Assembly: GCA_013399015.1 (NCBI GenBank) | Contig: VWZX01004666.1 | Coordinates: 5,982,979-6,046,978, forward strand | Length of the DNA: 64,000 bases | Reading direction: 5' to 3' | Source: Galbula dea | Taxonomy: Eukaryota > Chordata > Aves > Piciformes > Galbulidae | The notes under the pieces: generated by a model | What the model was told of the DNA's origin: nothing | What the model saw: only the letters and a program-made list of their open reading frames with translations | The model's database searches: none | Part shown: positions 48,806 to 61,608 of the stretch, one piece after another | How positions within the stretch are numbered: the stretch's first letter is position 1 | Layout: every line of letters begins with the position of its first letter | Position numbers and translations under genes: made by a program

Positions 48806-51800
48806 GTCCTTGTAGCGTGTTCTGAATCTGGTAGAGGTCAGAAAATCCCCAGCATGTCCCAGCCACGGGAGTCAGAGCTGGAGGCTGGAGATGCCTAGGA
48901 GCTCCACGTGAGCAGCAGCTTAGGATCCCTGCTCCCTGCCTGTGCCCCCCATCTTGCCTCTGTCCTGCTGCTTGGCATTTGGGGCAGCTGGGGCCACCTC
49001 CTCTGGTGCATAGCCTGAGCACGGCAAAGAAGATAGTTCTGTCCCCACTTGCTTGGTGGCCTCCTCACTGCTCAGGAGTTGAGCTTGGTGGCAAAGAGGC
49101 CACTGAGATCCTCTGCCTGGAGACAGCTCTCCTGGGGAGCAAGAACCCACCCCTCCAGGCCTAGGGCTGCATGTTCAGAGCTCTCAAAGCCATGCTGAGT
49201 CCCCACCACAGCCAAGAGGTGTCCCAACTCCCTTCCTTGATTGCTGCACAGAGGGTCTCATGCTCCAGCCTGCTTGGGTAGCAGCATCCCTCTTCCCTCA
49301 GTGCAGTCCTGTGGCTGATGGCTGTGAGAAGGGCTCTTTGGAGCAGTGAAAGGAAAGGGGCCAAGGGGCTGTGGCTGGCGGTGGTGGTGGAGCCAAATCC
49401 TGTTTCCCATGCGATGTTTCCTGCTCTCCACCCATTGTTCAGAGACGGCCCTGACTCCAGGAGCTGTCGGGAACTGCCTTGTGTAGGGTCTCTACCAGTG
49501 AGTGGCATGTGGCAATGCTGACGCCGTACACACCCCATGACCCCTCAGCCTCCCGCCGCCACGAGCCAAGGTGCCCAGGCATGGCCCCACCTGGGCTCCC
49601 TGTTGCGTGTCCTGTAGTGGCACCGCTGTTCAGATTGAAAGGGACTGAGCAGGAGCACAGGCAGGGCAACAAAAAGCTGGCCAGCCTGCTCAGGAGGGCA
49701 GCTGCTGCCAAGGGAGAAAACCTTCCATGTTACAGTTAACAGGTCTTGAAGGAAGTGGAAAGTAGCAGAAAGCCTGGCTTTCCCCGAGTGCTTTCTCATC
49801 CACAGCGCCAGCAAAGGCACTAGCATGGGCATAGGCACAGCATGGCATGGCTCTACTGCCCCTCCATCCCAAAGGGGGTCCCACACCCAGCCCTCCTGTG
49901 AAACTGCCCTAGCCTCTGGCAGGCTTCAGGACTCTTCATCTGGCAAATGAAAGGCATTCCCCAGAAAATCACCATAAGCTTCACTTGTCAAACCTCACTG
50001 CTTCACAAATCAAATTGTTCCCACGTGAAAACCAGGGCTGCTGAGGAGCAAGCCTCATGTTTTGGTGTCTCCCGAGCCCATGCTGTATCCGGCCAAAAAT
50101 CTAAAGCACACATGGAGAGGAAAGGGAAATCCATTAATCGCTTCCGAGTATTTACAGTGTGCTCTGGGGCCACACAGAGCCCACAGCATGCTGAAGGAGG
50201 GATAGCAGTAGGCGGGGGCTCCCCCAACACAGTCACCCAGCCACTCCACGACAGGAGGAGAACAGGAGACAGGAAAACTAAGCATGGTGCTTTTGTGTGG
50301 GCTGTGCATAGATGGGAGGCTCTGTTTTTAGGGGATCCCCCAGGCACATCCATAATGTAAATGCAGAGCATAAGGCAGTCCTGCAGCAGGACACAAAGGA
50401 GTTAGGCAGCTGAGTCTGGTCACTACTGTCCTCAGTGATCTCCTGGAGAAACACACAGCTCCATCTGCCTGGCCAACAGCAAGCTCATTTGCAAGTGTGT
50501 TGGGTCAGGGACTCATTCACACACTCAGTACAGCTGCAGGAAGGGGATACATACACGAATAAATAAATAAATGGCTTCTTCCACTAGTTCACTGGCTGTA
50601 GAGTCCAGTCTTGTTCAGAACCATGATTGTCCTCATTCCACTGCATGCTTTCACATGCTATGCCAGGGGAAGAAACTTGTTTTTTGCTCCTCTGGCAGCA
50701 GGTAGAGCCATGAGTTGTGATACACTCTGTGAAATGTCCTCTGACACGAGGATCCATTTGAGGATAGGATTATTTACACGGAACAAACACGCTTTCTGAG
50801 AAGGCTTTGCAACTACAGGCCCTGCAGAGTGCACAGGAGCGCAGCATGGCTCCTCTTACTGCCGAAGGGGAAACAGCTTTCCTCTTCTGGGGAGTGGGAG
50901 CTATTTGGGGTAAGCTCTCTACATGCCAGGTGATGCCCAGGAGATCTCAGGGATCCACTGAGGGACCTGACCCAAGCTGATTTGTCCCCTTGCATTTTTT
51001 TCTAGGAACATTTGGATAAGAGCTGCATATCTGTACAGATTCCTTGGATTGAAGGTGGGGTAGAAAAACCTCTCTGGGAGGTTTCATGAAGGCACCCAGC
51101 TAGGACCCTGTTGCTCCAGTTTAACTTTATGTATCTCCATTGGAGGAACTAAAGAGCTGGGTGCAGCAGAGCCCAGCCAAAACAGCTCACTACACTTGCT
51201 CTCCTGTAATATGGGAGGATCCAGCTGCCAAACCCACAGCACACTGAAAGCACCTGAATTTTGCTGAATTACCAGACCTCAACATTTTTGCTGAATCACA
51301 ACAGATTAAAAAGAAAAAAGAGTGACAAAACCACTCCTTTTTGTTATAATTTGCGCATTCTAATGCACAGCAGTGCATGCCAGATACCATAATGCACCAA
51401 TACATTTCCTGAGAGGAAATGCAAACACCCTACAAATCCACCGATGGCCGGAGATGCCTCAGCAACATCTTCTAGCCCTGCTTCTCAAGCCATTTCTTTT
51501 GTTTTATGTCCACAGCAGATCTTGAGGAGGCCCTGAAAAGCTGGATTAAGGGCTGCTGGTGCCAGGCATAAGAGAAACCTGGGAGCAGAGCGGCCAAGCA
51601 TCCCCAGCCCACCTGCTGGCATGGGAAGGCAGCTGGGGAGCGGGCAGCTGTTTGGCTGCATTGGCATCCACCACACTTACAGGATGAAGGACAAGCTGCT
51701 GGAAGCCCTTTTGCAGAGGAAAGGGTGGGACATGTGGCTGTGGAGGAGCCCTTTGGCAGCTGCGGGAAGAGGGCCGCCCTGTCCCAGCCATTGCTGGGGT

Positions 51801-52630
51801 GGAAGCTGCAGGTCCACAGTGCTCTTGTTGGCAGGCAGCTTCCTGATGCTGAGCAGGAGTGGGAGTTGGGAGCAGGGAGTAGGGAACAGGGAGTAGGGAA
51901 CAGGGGTCAGGGAGTGGGAAAGAGAGCTTGGGGCACCTTCCTGCTGCAGAGTCAAAGCTGGGAGCAGGCACTGCTTGCATCTCCCCTGTCCAGGCTGTAG
52001 CTCTGCCAGCCCGTGCCTGCTCACCCCCCCGCCAGCACCTGTGGGCATGGGGGCACATCCCATCCAATCATGTGCCAGCAAACACCCACAAGACGCTGCT
52101 TTGAGATGTTTTCCCAGATTTTCACTGACTCCACAGCAGGGTTGGAAGGGATCGCTACTGACAAGCAGTGGGTCTGCATGAGGGGTGTTGGAGGCGGTGT
52201 GGCACCCCATCCTCTGGGACCTTCACATGAGCCCTGCTCAGGGAAGTAATGTTTTTATTATTAACTCTCTGATGCTGGAAAGCCAAGACTGCTTCTCCAC
52301 TGCTGGGCCCAGGGACATGCTTGTTTGCTGCATGTTTTAAACGTTTCTGCCTGAATCTCAGTAAAACTTTTAGTTTCCTGTGAGACACTTTCCTCAGCCC
52401 CAGCTTCTGTGGCTGAGGCTTGCTGTGTGTCCCTGTCCTGGGTGCATGGAGCTGAGGCTGGGCTCAGGATGCTCTCCTCAACCATGGCCATCTCACAGTA
52501 GTGCCACAGAGGTGTTTACCTCCTCCTCTGGCCCCCCAGCACCTCCCGATGCTCTGCTCCCACCGGAGCATCCCCCACGGCACCCCACAGCCCACCAGGC
52601 AGATGCTGGCGGTCCCCACGTCACCCATCA
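48806..52630. other. Spacer between head-to-head TIE1 and TEMP
   Basis: This holds the TIE1 upstream region (48806 onward) and about 3 kb of apparently unique DNA. A GATA-like AGATAG is visible at 49027-49032. An (AATA)n tract lies near 50558-50572 and a G-rich minisatellite at 51861-51920. No TIE1 TATA box or separate non-coding exon could be fixed, and no other gene was recognised. Confidence 0.5.
51861..51920. repeat. G-rich minisatellite, unit about gggagtagggaaca
   Basis: About four imperfect copies of a 14-nt unit lie in tandem, each carrying two GGG runs, so the plus strand could form a G-quadruplex. The array is in the spacer between TIE1 and TEMP. Confidence 0.85.
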
Positions 52631-52634
52631 CAGA

Positions 52635-52914
52635 AGGCAGTTGGTAGGAGGTGGCCGGGCGTGGTGGTTAATGTGTAACCAGCACTGCCACCTTTCACCC
52701 GTGCCCGAGCCTTCGGGAGGGAGCGCGGCCACGGCGGCAGCCGTCTGGCTCCTAGGTGCTGGTGGGCTGCGGGGCCGTGCGGCCAGGGTGCGGGGGCTCG
52801 GCGCTCGGCGAGGGCCCCGGGCTGTGGCCACACCTCGCCCAGCACAGCCGGCTCCGCCGGCTTCCCGACTTTCCCTGAGACTTGTTTTTCTGCCCAGCAG
52901 TTTCCTGGAGCCAA
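52635..52914 (+). promoter_or_regulatory. C1orf210: CpG-rich promoter region of C1orf210/TEMP
   Basis: A GC- and CpG-dense block at about 52670-52870 stands out sharply from both flanks and ends about 45 nt before the first coding exon of the LRR gene. No TATA box was seen. Its position fits a CpG-island promoter for the plus-strand gene; the exact start site is not defined. Confidence 0.5.
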
Positions 52915-55900
52915 ATGGCTCCTGCCTGCCTGCTCAGGGTCTGCAGCTTCTTCTGCACCTGGTCAGTGGTGATGGGACACCCCTGCAGCCTCGACCACCA
53001 GGTAGGAGGGCCAGGGGGCTCTGGCGTGGACAGCAGCTGGGGGTGGGCAGGGGCACCCTACTCCCGGCTCTGCTAGGACAGCTGGGCTGGCGGCACTGTG
53101 TGTCTGCAGGCAGCAGGCCCTGGCAGGTAGCTCCACGCACAGGTAATGAAAACTCACAGGAGCAAGTGGAGTTAACTGGGAGATGTGCTGTGCCAGTGGC
53201 CACCAGCCACAGAGGTGTTTCACCTGGATCCTGTCTGTCCTGCTTCCAGTCCCACAGCACCCCTGCTCTCAGCCTTGGGCTGAACACATCATGCTGTCCA
53301 GCTCATTCACTAGAGCATAACAGGGCTGGCAAACCCTTGTCTTAGCCATGGCACTTCTGACACTGTGACAGAGTCTTTTGGCTGCACCCACAGCACAACT
53401 GTCCCAAAGGGCTCCATGGCAAGCAGGAGTGAGGCATATATGTTTCTCTAGAGAGCAGGGATGGCAGGGTCTGATGGGAGGTTTAGGTGAACAGGAGGGT
53501 GAGAGGACAGGTGAGAGGCAAAAAAACTCTGAAAAGCGGCCAGACCCAGAAGCCTGGGTCTGTGGACTGCAGCAAATTTCCAGCACAGCATCTCTGTCCG
53601 CAGGGCTCAAACATGGCATTGAGCAGGAGCCCATGCCTGCCCAACCAAATTTAAATTGCTGTCCTGCTCTCTGGCAGCTTCTTCCACATAAAGCCGAGGC
53701 AGGAGTAACACATGCTGGGGCTGCTCCCCAAAACCAGATTGAATTTGGCCACCCTGTTTTTTTGGGGAAAAAAAATCCATCCCTGTGGGTTGATCGATCT
53801 ATCCAGCATGCACTGCTGGCCTTTCAGGATGGCAAATGGTCCCTGGTCTGTTTTGTTTACTAGGATAACCACAGCCAGACTGCAGTAAGCTGCTGCACTT
53901 GCAGTGTATCCTCAGAAACGCAGGAGGGCTGGAGGCCTGGGTGCAGTGCCCTGCACAGGCCCCAGGGAGCAGCTCTTGACACGTGTGCCTGCTGCAGGTG
54001 CCCAATACTCTGCAGCCTAGCCAGCTGCCACTATCTGCCCTAGCAGTGAGCAGCGGTCTCGCCCACTTCCCTGCCCCAGTAGGGAGGATGCTCTTGTGTT
54101 GCACATTATCTCCCTGGGACTGGAGGTGGGGATATGACAGAGGAAAAGGAAGGCCCTCTGCAAGCTGACCCCAACTGCCCTGTAAGGGAGGACAGAAGAG
54201 TGACAAACTGGTCTGTTTGCACCCACGTCCTCTGTTTGGGCTTCCCCCAGGCTCTCCACATTTCTTGTCTGCTCTCTGTCCTGGGCTGTCCAGCTCATCT
54301 TTCACCATTTATCCTGGCCAACACCAAAACAACAGCTCCTGTGTTTTTTAAACTTGCTTGTGCCTTTGCTTTTTTAAGCTCTGCAAAGGTAATTAATTAA
54401 GACATTTGAACTGTAGAGATCCTTCCCAGCATGGAGAGCCTGTCTCAGATAACAGCTCTTTTCCCAGGGATGGGCCGACTGCAGTGGGAAGAACCTCCTG
54501 CACGCTCCAAGTTCCCTTCCAAGCAACATCACTGGTTTGGACCTCTCCTTCAACTCCTTGGTTATGCCCCACCATGGGACTCTCTTGATGCATTTCCCTT
54601 TGCTGCGCTTCCTCAATCTCTCCTCCAATACCCTGCTGGAACTGAGCCCAGCAGTCTTCTCCAACCTCGGGGCATTGCATCTGCTGGACCTGAGCAGCTG
54701 CAGTATTGCCTACCTCCACATGGACACTTTCAAGGGCTTAGGAAACTTGCACACACTGCTCCTAAGAAACAACAGTCTGCAAGATCTTGATGTCCCTTTC
54801 TTCTTGCCACTGAAGGCTCTTTTCCACCTGGACCTGCAGCACAATGCACTGGTCTATGTGGACACTTTGAGCCTGCAGCTGATGGATGCAGTCCTGCACG
54901 TACAGCTAGAAGGGAACCCCTGGGTCTGTGACTGCACTGTGTACCCTCTGCAGCAGTGGCTACAGCGCAGGCAAGGTGAGTGGATAAGGGTGGGTGGCAG
55001 GGGAACCCTGGTGGAAGGAGTCCCACTTGATCCTTTTGATCCAACCCCCAGGTAGGCTCTGTGGGTGGGTCTTCAGGGACCTCTCCCACCCATCGAAGGA
55101 CAGCAAACCTAAAGGAGATGTATCTATTCCTTGCTTGCTTGCACAATACCAAAGATTTCTAGGAATGACAGCAGGATAGTTTAGCCATTCTTCTGGGAAA
55201 GGGGCAGCACCTACACTTCAGATGCTAAATCCACCTATATGTATCTACATCGAGTAACCATATTTTCAAGAGCAGCTGAGCACTCAGCAGGTCTTTCTGT
55301 GGAGCTGGACCAGGTTCCAACCCTCTGAGCTCAGCTCCCAGGTGAGAGCAGCCATGCAACAGTGGGATTTCTATCATTATCCATGAATTTGGCATTACCC
55401 AGTTAAAAGGAGCCTGCTAATCACAGTCATACACTCACAGGATTCCTTGATCAGGAAATTTTTTTCCTTGGTTGAGCCTTACAACATGCTGAGGGTCAAC
55501 GAGGCTGGAGAGCAGAGTCAGGAGCACCTTCAACCCAGGATGCGTTCCTTCAGCCCAGGAGCAAGCAGGGACTGTCTTCTCTAAATTGGGCAGTGGATGG
55601 GCAAATACCCCCTGTCCCACCTTAGTCTGTGTGTCTCCCAGCTGTACAGGTGACCTGCACATCCCCTCCATGGCTGCAGGGCCGGGAGGTTGCAACTCTG
55701 GATTCCCAGGACCTGGGCTGCCAGATGAAGCAGCGGTTCCCTCGGGGGTACAGCACGATGCAGCAGACCACAGTCACTCACAGCAATAGTAAGTTATGCA
55801 ACTGTAGAGGCATCCATAATGTCTAGATCGGGACTGCAGGCAGAGACCTTGTCCTCTGCCCCACAATACCAGTGGCTCAGGCTGCCTGGCCATGGCTGGT

Positions 55901-56591
55901 GCAGTGGCTTGGTGGGGAGGGTGGCCACCACCTGGAAGTGTTTGCTTGTTTTGCAACAGAAAAGTTAGCAGATGCCAAAAAGCCACATAGAGCACAGCCT
56001 ATATGGTGATGGGCACCAGTATCAGACATCCAGCTGGCAGTTTTCCCTGCAATGTTCACATAACCTTGGTAGCTAGCTCTTGGTGAAAAGCATTTCTATT
56101 ACTCCTAAAAAAAGCAATCCACTGCTGGCTGTGTGCCTCATGCATGCACAGGGCTGGCTGCTGAGGAGTGCCAGGTATGCCACAGGCTGACCCACCATGC
56201 CCTGACGTGCCTTTTCTGTGTCACAGCCACCACACCACCTACTGGGAAGGGGGGAAGAAGCTGGCCCTACCTGGTGGGCTTCCTGGTGGCAGCAATCGGC
56301 ATCTCCATCCTGATTGCTTTGGCTGCCAAATGCAAGCTCTTCCACAAGAACTTTGCCAGCTACCGCCACCGGCCACTGCCTGAAACCAGCTCTATCGGAG
56401 GCAGCCCCATGGAGGACAGCAGTGGCTGGGACAGGGAATCCTCAGGCCAGGGGGCCTATGAGAGCTGCCCCATGCCTGCTGCTGCTGACCTGCAAGCTGA
56501 GGATGATGATGGCTTCATTGAGGACAACTACATCCAGCCAAGTGAGCAATTGTCAGTGGAAGAGGAGCGGGACTTGCACCTCTCCGTCTGA
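52915..56591 (+). CDS. C1orf210: C1orf210/TEMP, LRR type I membrane protein of endosomes
   Basis: Coding exons 52915-53001, 54468-54975, 55642-55788 and 56227-56591 join in phase to give 368 aa. The first encodes a signal peptide and the first cysteine of an LRR N-cap; the second continues it (DCSGKNLLHAP) and carries about five leucine-rich repeats (LDLSFN, LNLSSN, LDLSSC, LLLRNN, LDLQHN). An LRR C-cap follows with four cysteines (CDC, then TC and GC) across exons 2-3. The last exon holds a membrane helix (about 261-282, VGFLVAAIGISILIALAAKC) and a cytoplasmic tail with SYRHRPLPET and DDDGFIEDNYIQP. The helix and tail match human C1orf210 (TEMP) closely. The human protein as I recall is only about 113 aa without LRRs, so the ectodomain here is notable. 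Exon 1 is the least certain part; the rest is firm. Confidence 0.88.
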
Positions 56592-57027
56592 GCCTGCAGC
56601 CCAGCCACCACCACTGAGGCCTCCTACTATCCTCTCCAACTTCCAAACCCTTCCTGCCCTTTCTCAACTGCCCTCCACTTTTTGTCCCGTGTGGCTGGGG
56701 CAGGAGGAAAGGAGCAGACAGGAGGGGAAAGAAGGGGTAGGCTGGACATTGCAATGGAGGCTGAAGGCAGCCAGCCGTACAGTGCCTGTAGTTGACATCA
56801 GTGGCGCTGCACCAACATGGGGACACTGGATCCACTACTGCTCTCCCAGCCCTGCTTGGATGCTGAGGATGAAGGAGATGGTGCCTATGTCTCCTGGGCA
56901 GCCTGTTGGGGTTGGAAGAGGAGACTGTCCTAGCGCTCCCTGCAGGGTCTTGGTCACCAGTCCCACTCCCCACAAGACTGGACCCAGTCCTGCTCTGTCC
57001 CTCAATGAGGTATCACTCTGGGGTGTG

Positions 57028-57033
57028 ATTAAA
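57028..57033 (+). terminator. C1orf210: Proximal polyadenylation signal ATTAAA for TEMP
   Basis: ATTAAA lies about 440 nt past the stop codon, with a strong GT-rich element (about 57058-57080) downstream. A canonical AATAAA at 57566-57571 may be an alternative distal site. Confidence 0.55.
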
Positions 57034-57565
57034 GCGTGATTTAACCCCTCCTCTGCCTGTGATGGTTTGTTGGGGCTCTCCAAGCAGCAGTGTGGGGAGG
57101 AGACCCTGAGCACCACAGCTGGGGTGTGGCTTTTTTTGCATGTGCTTTCAAGGACTATAAACACGCTCCTCATTAAATGTGGTGGTGAGAGAAGAGGTCT
57201 TTGGCACAATGTGTGCCCTTGTGCAAATGAATCTGTCACTGCTGTGGTACAGGCAGCCCTGATGTGTCCTCGTGGGTTTTTTTTTTAGTATATGTCTCTG
57301 CAACGTTGCTTCCCAATGTGTCCCTTCTTTCTTTCCTGTCTTCCCTCTCCAGCGAGATGTGCTAGAAAGGAACTTACCTTTCCCATGTCAGCTCTGCAGA
57401 GCTGAGCACACTTGTTGGCAGTGCCAGTTGCAGTGGTAGGCAGGCATGTGCGCTAGGGCAAGGCAGCCCTGTCTAACAGCACTCATTACAGAGTCCTGTC
57501 TGTGTCTCTAACCGTGGAGTTATACAAGTGTTGTAATTTTTGCATTCCTGTCATCTTTATGGTAC

Positions 57566-57571
57566 AATAAA
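57566..57571 (+). terminator. C1orf210: Distal polyadenylation signal AATAAA
   Basis: Canonical hexamer on the plus strand about 1 kb past the TEMP stop; it would yield a longer 3' UTR. It competes with the ATTAAA at 57028. Confidence 0.45.
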
Positions 57572-57599
57572 CAGCATGTGAGACATAGGTAACTGCAAG

Positions 57600-60500
57600 C
57601 TGTTTCTGCTGTAGCCGGTCATGCCTGTGTGGGTCATGCTGGAGTTAAAAGCAGGGAGCAGCAGTGGCATTCACCCTCCTCAGTAAGTGATTCACAAGGC
57701 TAGTACCATCCCTCTAGGAAGGTTTCCCAGGGCACAGCCCAGTCCTTACCATCACTGATATCCTGGGAATCTCTCCCTCATGCTCCAGAGTATGAAGGCA
57801 TAACCACAGGGTGCCATTTCTTGCAGCCCTGCCACATGGCTAATTCCCTCATCTCCTTCAAACCTCTATTTCACTGTAATCTGCCTTTCTATTTCTCTAC
57901 TCATTAAGACATTTATAGAGCACAGTGTATCCAAAAGACAAAAGTACAAGACAGAGAATGTAAACCAAAAGTGACTGGGTCAGGCATTGGACAGGCAATA
58001 CAGGCTAGTGTCTTAAAGGAGCTTCCAGAGAGGTAATGTGCCATTTCATGCCATGAGGAAGAGGAGGAAAACCTGCTGGCTTGTTTCAGTGGTCAGACAG
58101 TTTTCATTCTCCAATGACATATTTCTAATCTGAGCTTTACTTTTGCAGTCACTGCCTCATGTTTTGCCTCTGGGCTCATCTTAACAGCTACTTGTGAAAA
58201 GACAGTATATGCAGTAATTTTGGGAAATTTGTAATATCTTTCAGGTAAGATGGGAGACTTAAATCTCGGGGCTGGGAAAATGCATTTCAGTTACCTTTTG
58301 GAGGGTATTTTCTGGGCTGTTCAGCATGCTTTTCAATCACATGAACTCATGGTAAATGCAGTATTTTACTTTTGGTCTCAGTGATGTCTTGAGAAAGATT
58401 AAAAATACAACTGCCCAGGCTTATTTATCCAGGATCTCTCTCACTTTTATCCCTCAGTACCTAGTGGTGGGTTTCTTGTCTACTTTGACCCTGCTAAAAG
58501 GCCCACTTGTTTATTCTTTAACCCAGAACATGTGGCTGTTTTTCTGGTGTGCAGGGGCTAGGTCCCATGGCAGCCCCCTGTCCCTTCTCCAGGCAGTCCC
58601 AGTGCAAGTGGGCAGAAGCTTGGCAACTTGTGTGTGGGGAAATGCTGGGAATACAAAGGCATCAGAGCAGAAAAGCAGGAGCCTTCTCAAGAGGGCTCCC
58701 TCTGAGAAACTGCTGGAAGGACTGTGGTTGAGGCTAGTGGATGACAGCAGTAACAGGTATTTAGGCTGACTGGTTTCAGGCTCGTGGCAGGCAGCAGCTT
58801 CTGCCACGAGGCTCCACGCTCAGCCCTACCACAGAGCAAAACAGTTTCTTCATAAACAAACCAGAGAGCACTGATATATTGTGTGTGCTCCACATGAGCA
58901 TCTTTCAGGGGCATGGTAAGGTCTCCGATCCACAGAGTTGTATTAATGGGGACTGGCTGTGTCTAGATCCTTAAGCAGAGGGAGATGCACGTGCATCTGG
59001 AGGTGGGAGATGTGTATCAGGAGATAAGTACATGCATTTGGGGGGCTGTGGTGGCATGGCCACACTAGCTGATGAGCCAAAACCACAGCCACAGGAGGGA
59101 CCCTGGGCTGTTAGGATTTCTGCCTCGGGCTGAGCTTGAGCAGAGGACAGCTCCACACAGTCCTGCCACCTCCTGCTCCACGGAGAGGCTGACACACAGG
59201 TATCAGCCTTCAACATGGTCAACTTCTGTAACACTTTATTACGTATTTCCACACACAACATAGGAACCAAGAAAGGAGCAGACCTGTAAGTCAGTGACTG
59301 TGGCAGCACAGCCTGGGAAGTCAGACACCCAAACTGCCATCTTTGGGGACAGGCTGTTCTCAGCCATTATTTCCTTGAATTGCTGACATGGCCGACAAGC
59401 ATCCTTTTCTGGCAGAATTCATTGGCACTTGGGTGGTATTTGAAGGGGCTATGGAGGGGAGGATTCACACTGGCATGCAGGCAGCATGGATCTGCCAAGC
59501 AGGGCAGAGTCACAGGTCTTCACAGAAATGCCCAGATGTACTAAATAGCTGGTGTGCAGGCAACTGCACACATGCAGGGAGAGGGAGCTGGGAGTAACTG
59601 CTAAAGTGCTGATGCAGGCAGAGACAGTGCAGCTTGGCATAACTGCACATGCACCAACACAGATGTGCAAAGCAGCAGCAATGGTGATGGTGCAAAATTG
59701 TCCCAAGTCTGGCCTGCCCCTCCCTGTAGATGCACAGGGGTCCCTGCTGGACCTGGGGTCAGACAGCTTGGAGGGTAAGAATGGCTCTTTGCTGTGCAGA
59801 GGATTTAGCACAGAAGGACATGAGCTTAGTAACACCCTCTGAACTCTTGGGAAGAATAAGGAAAGTGAAACAGCAGTTTAATAAAACCTACAGATGATGT
59901 GAAAGTGGCAGAGGAAAATTTAGAAATAAGAGAGATTCAGAAAGAAAAGCTAAAATGATGTTCACATACTTTGAGGAAAACAATCCAAGGCTTTGGAGGA
60001 AGGAAAGGCACCAGGGGCAGGGCAAGAGCAGATGAATACAGAAGTGTTCTCATGTGACATGACTGCATTGTAGATGGTGTGATCTGGAGCTGTGAAGGGA
60101 TGATGTCCTCATTGTCCAGCGTGTGTCTGGTGGGGTTCACTGATGCTGAAATCTGACACTGCCTCCAGGTGTAACATAGACATAGATTCTTGCTGTTACT
60201 AAGGGAATGAGCTACTGTTATCTTCCAAACAAATTTGCTACTAGGCAACAAAAAAAATTGCCCAGTCTTGTTCCATTACTGAGGAACTTAGCAAATAATG
60301 AGCAAATAAAATGGCTAAGGCAGAGCAGCTCAGATGAGGGGGAGACGAGAGCAGACAGGAAAATGAACAGGAAGAGAAAGTTGTGCGGCGGCAGCTTCGC
60401 TGGGAGGTCAGGATCTGTATCTACAGAAAGGGGCGTGAAATGGTTTGTGGGCCTATGGAGGAAACGAGAAGTTTGACAGGTAAATTAGCCTTCAAGTCAC

Positions 60501-61600
60501 AGGAAAACCTCGTGGGGGTGAGTTGTTAATCTGCCTCTGGGAGAGACACCTTGGTGATAGACACCTTGTAGAGATAAAACACCAAAAACGCTCTGGGTAA
60601 GGTCTAAGTGGTAGCAGAAGAACTTCTCTGCCTTGCAGCAGCTGCCGCACTTGGGAAACAGAAACAGTGCAGGAACATGCAGAGAACGGACAAGCTGTAG
60701 TGCTCCTGTGGTAGCAGAGGTGTCTCTATTTGGGAAACAGTATTCCCCCTCGTACTGCCTTTGCAGAACTGCAGCCCCAGCCTCAGGATTCAGGCATCCT
60801 ATCACCATCCCCCAATGACTGCACCTTGCTGTTTGTGTTTGGTGTGTCTGGAGCACATTGGCATGAAAACAGAGCCCCAACACATGGTCCAACACTGATA
60901 AACCATCAGAGCTATCACACCAACACATTTTGATCACTGTGCAGAAATGTAATATTGCAACAGATCCTGGCACTGCAAACACAAACGACATTTCATGTGG
61001 GGTCTGGCCATGCTGGGGCTCTGGCACACAGAATCCTGTGTAAATCCCATGCTTGCTCCCACAGACACACAGATGCTTTCTTGGGAGAAGCTCCTGCAGC
61101 TGTATCTCCCACCAAGCTTTCTTCACTTGCACTCCATGCCTGCTGACACACAGAGTATTTCCTGCCACTTATCAGCTGCTAGAGGCTTTACTTTGCTTGG
61201 GAGCTGGTGGGTCTGCACATAGCACAGCCTCTTCTGTCAAGAGAGCACACAACACAGCTACAGGAACTGCAGGAACCAAGCAAGTACTGGGGTCCCCAGG
61301 GGTACAGGACAGGCTCACCTTAACTCTATGACAGGGGTCACAGACGGGCAGGTAACAGCTGTCACAGCAGGCTTCCTGGAGATATAACACCAACCAGGCT
61401 AGTGCTGAGCTCCTAATGCACCAGGTCACAGACCCTGTCCAGGCACCCCGAGTCCTTTCTATGCCATCAGCCTGGGGCAAAGCAAATGTCAGTCACTTCC
61501 AAAAGAAGCACAAGGCATACCACAACACTCATCCTTCTTTTGGGAAAGGCCAGTGCAAGCCCTGCTGTGGGGTTGTATCCAGCGAGGCTCACGCAGAGGT
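57600..61600. other. Region between convergent TEMP and TMEM125; partly TMEM125 3' UTR
   Basis: No coding exon or repeat was recognised. Minus-strand polyadenylation hexamers for TMEM125 occur at 59877-59882 (ATTAAA) and 59235-59240 (AATAAA). The TMEM125 3' UTR may therefore reach 1.7-2.4 kb. The rest appears to be unique spacer. Confidence 0.4.
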
Positions 61601-61608
61601 GTCCCGGG

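Noticed and set aside
50558..50572. (AATA)n run as a polyadenylation site for an unseen gene
   Set aside because: It is a simple tetranucleotide repeat with no upstream coding exon on the plus strand.
52380..53345. 321-aa plus-strand open frame across the TEMP promoter
   Set aside because: It runs in a different frame from TEMP exon 1 and owes its length to high GC; the protein is low complexity without any family match.
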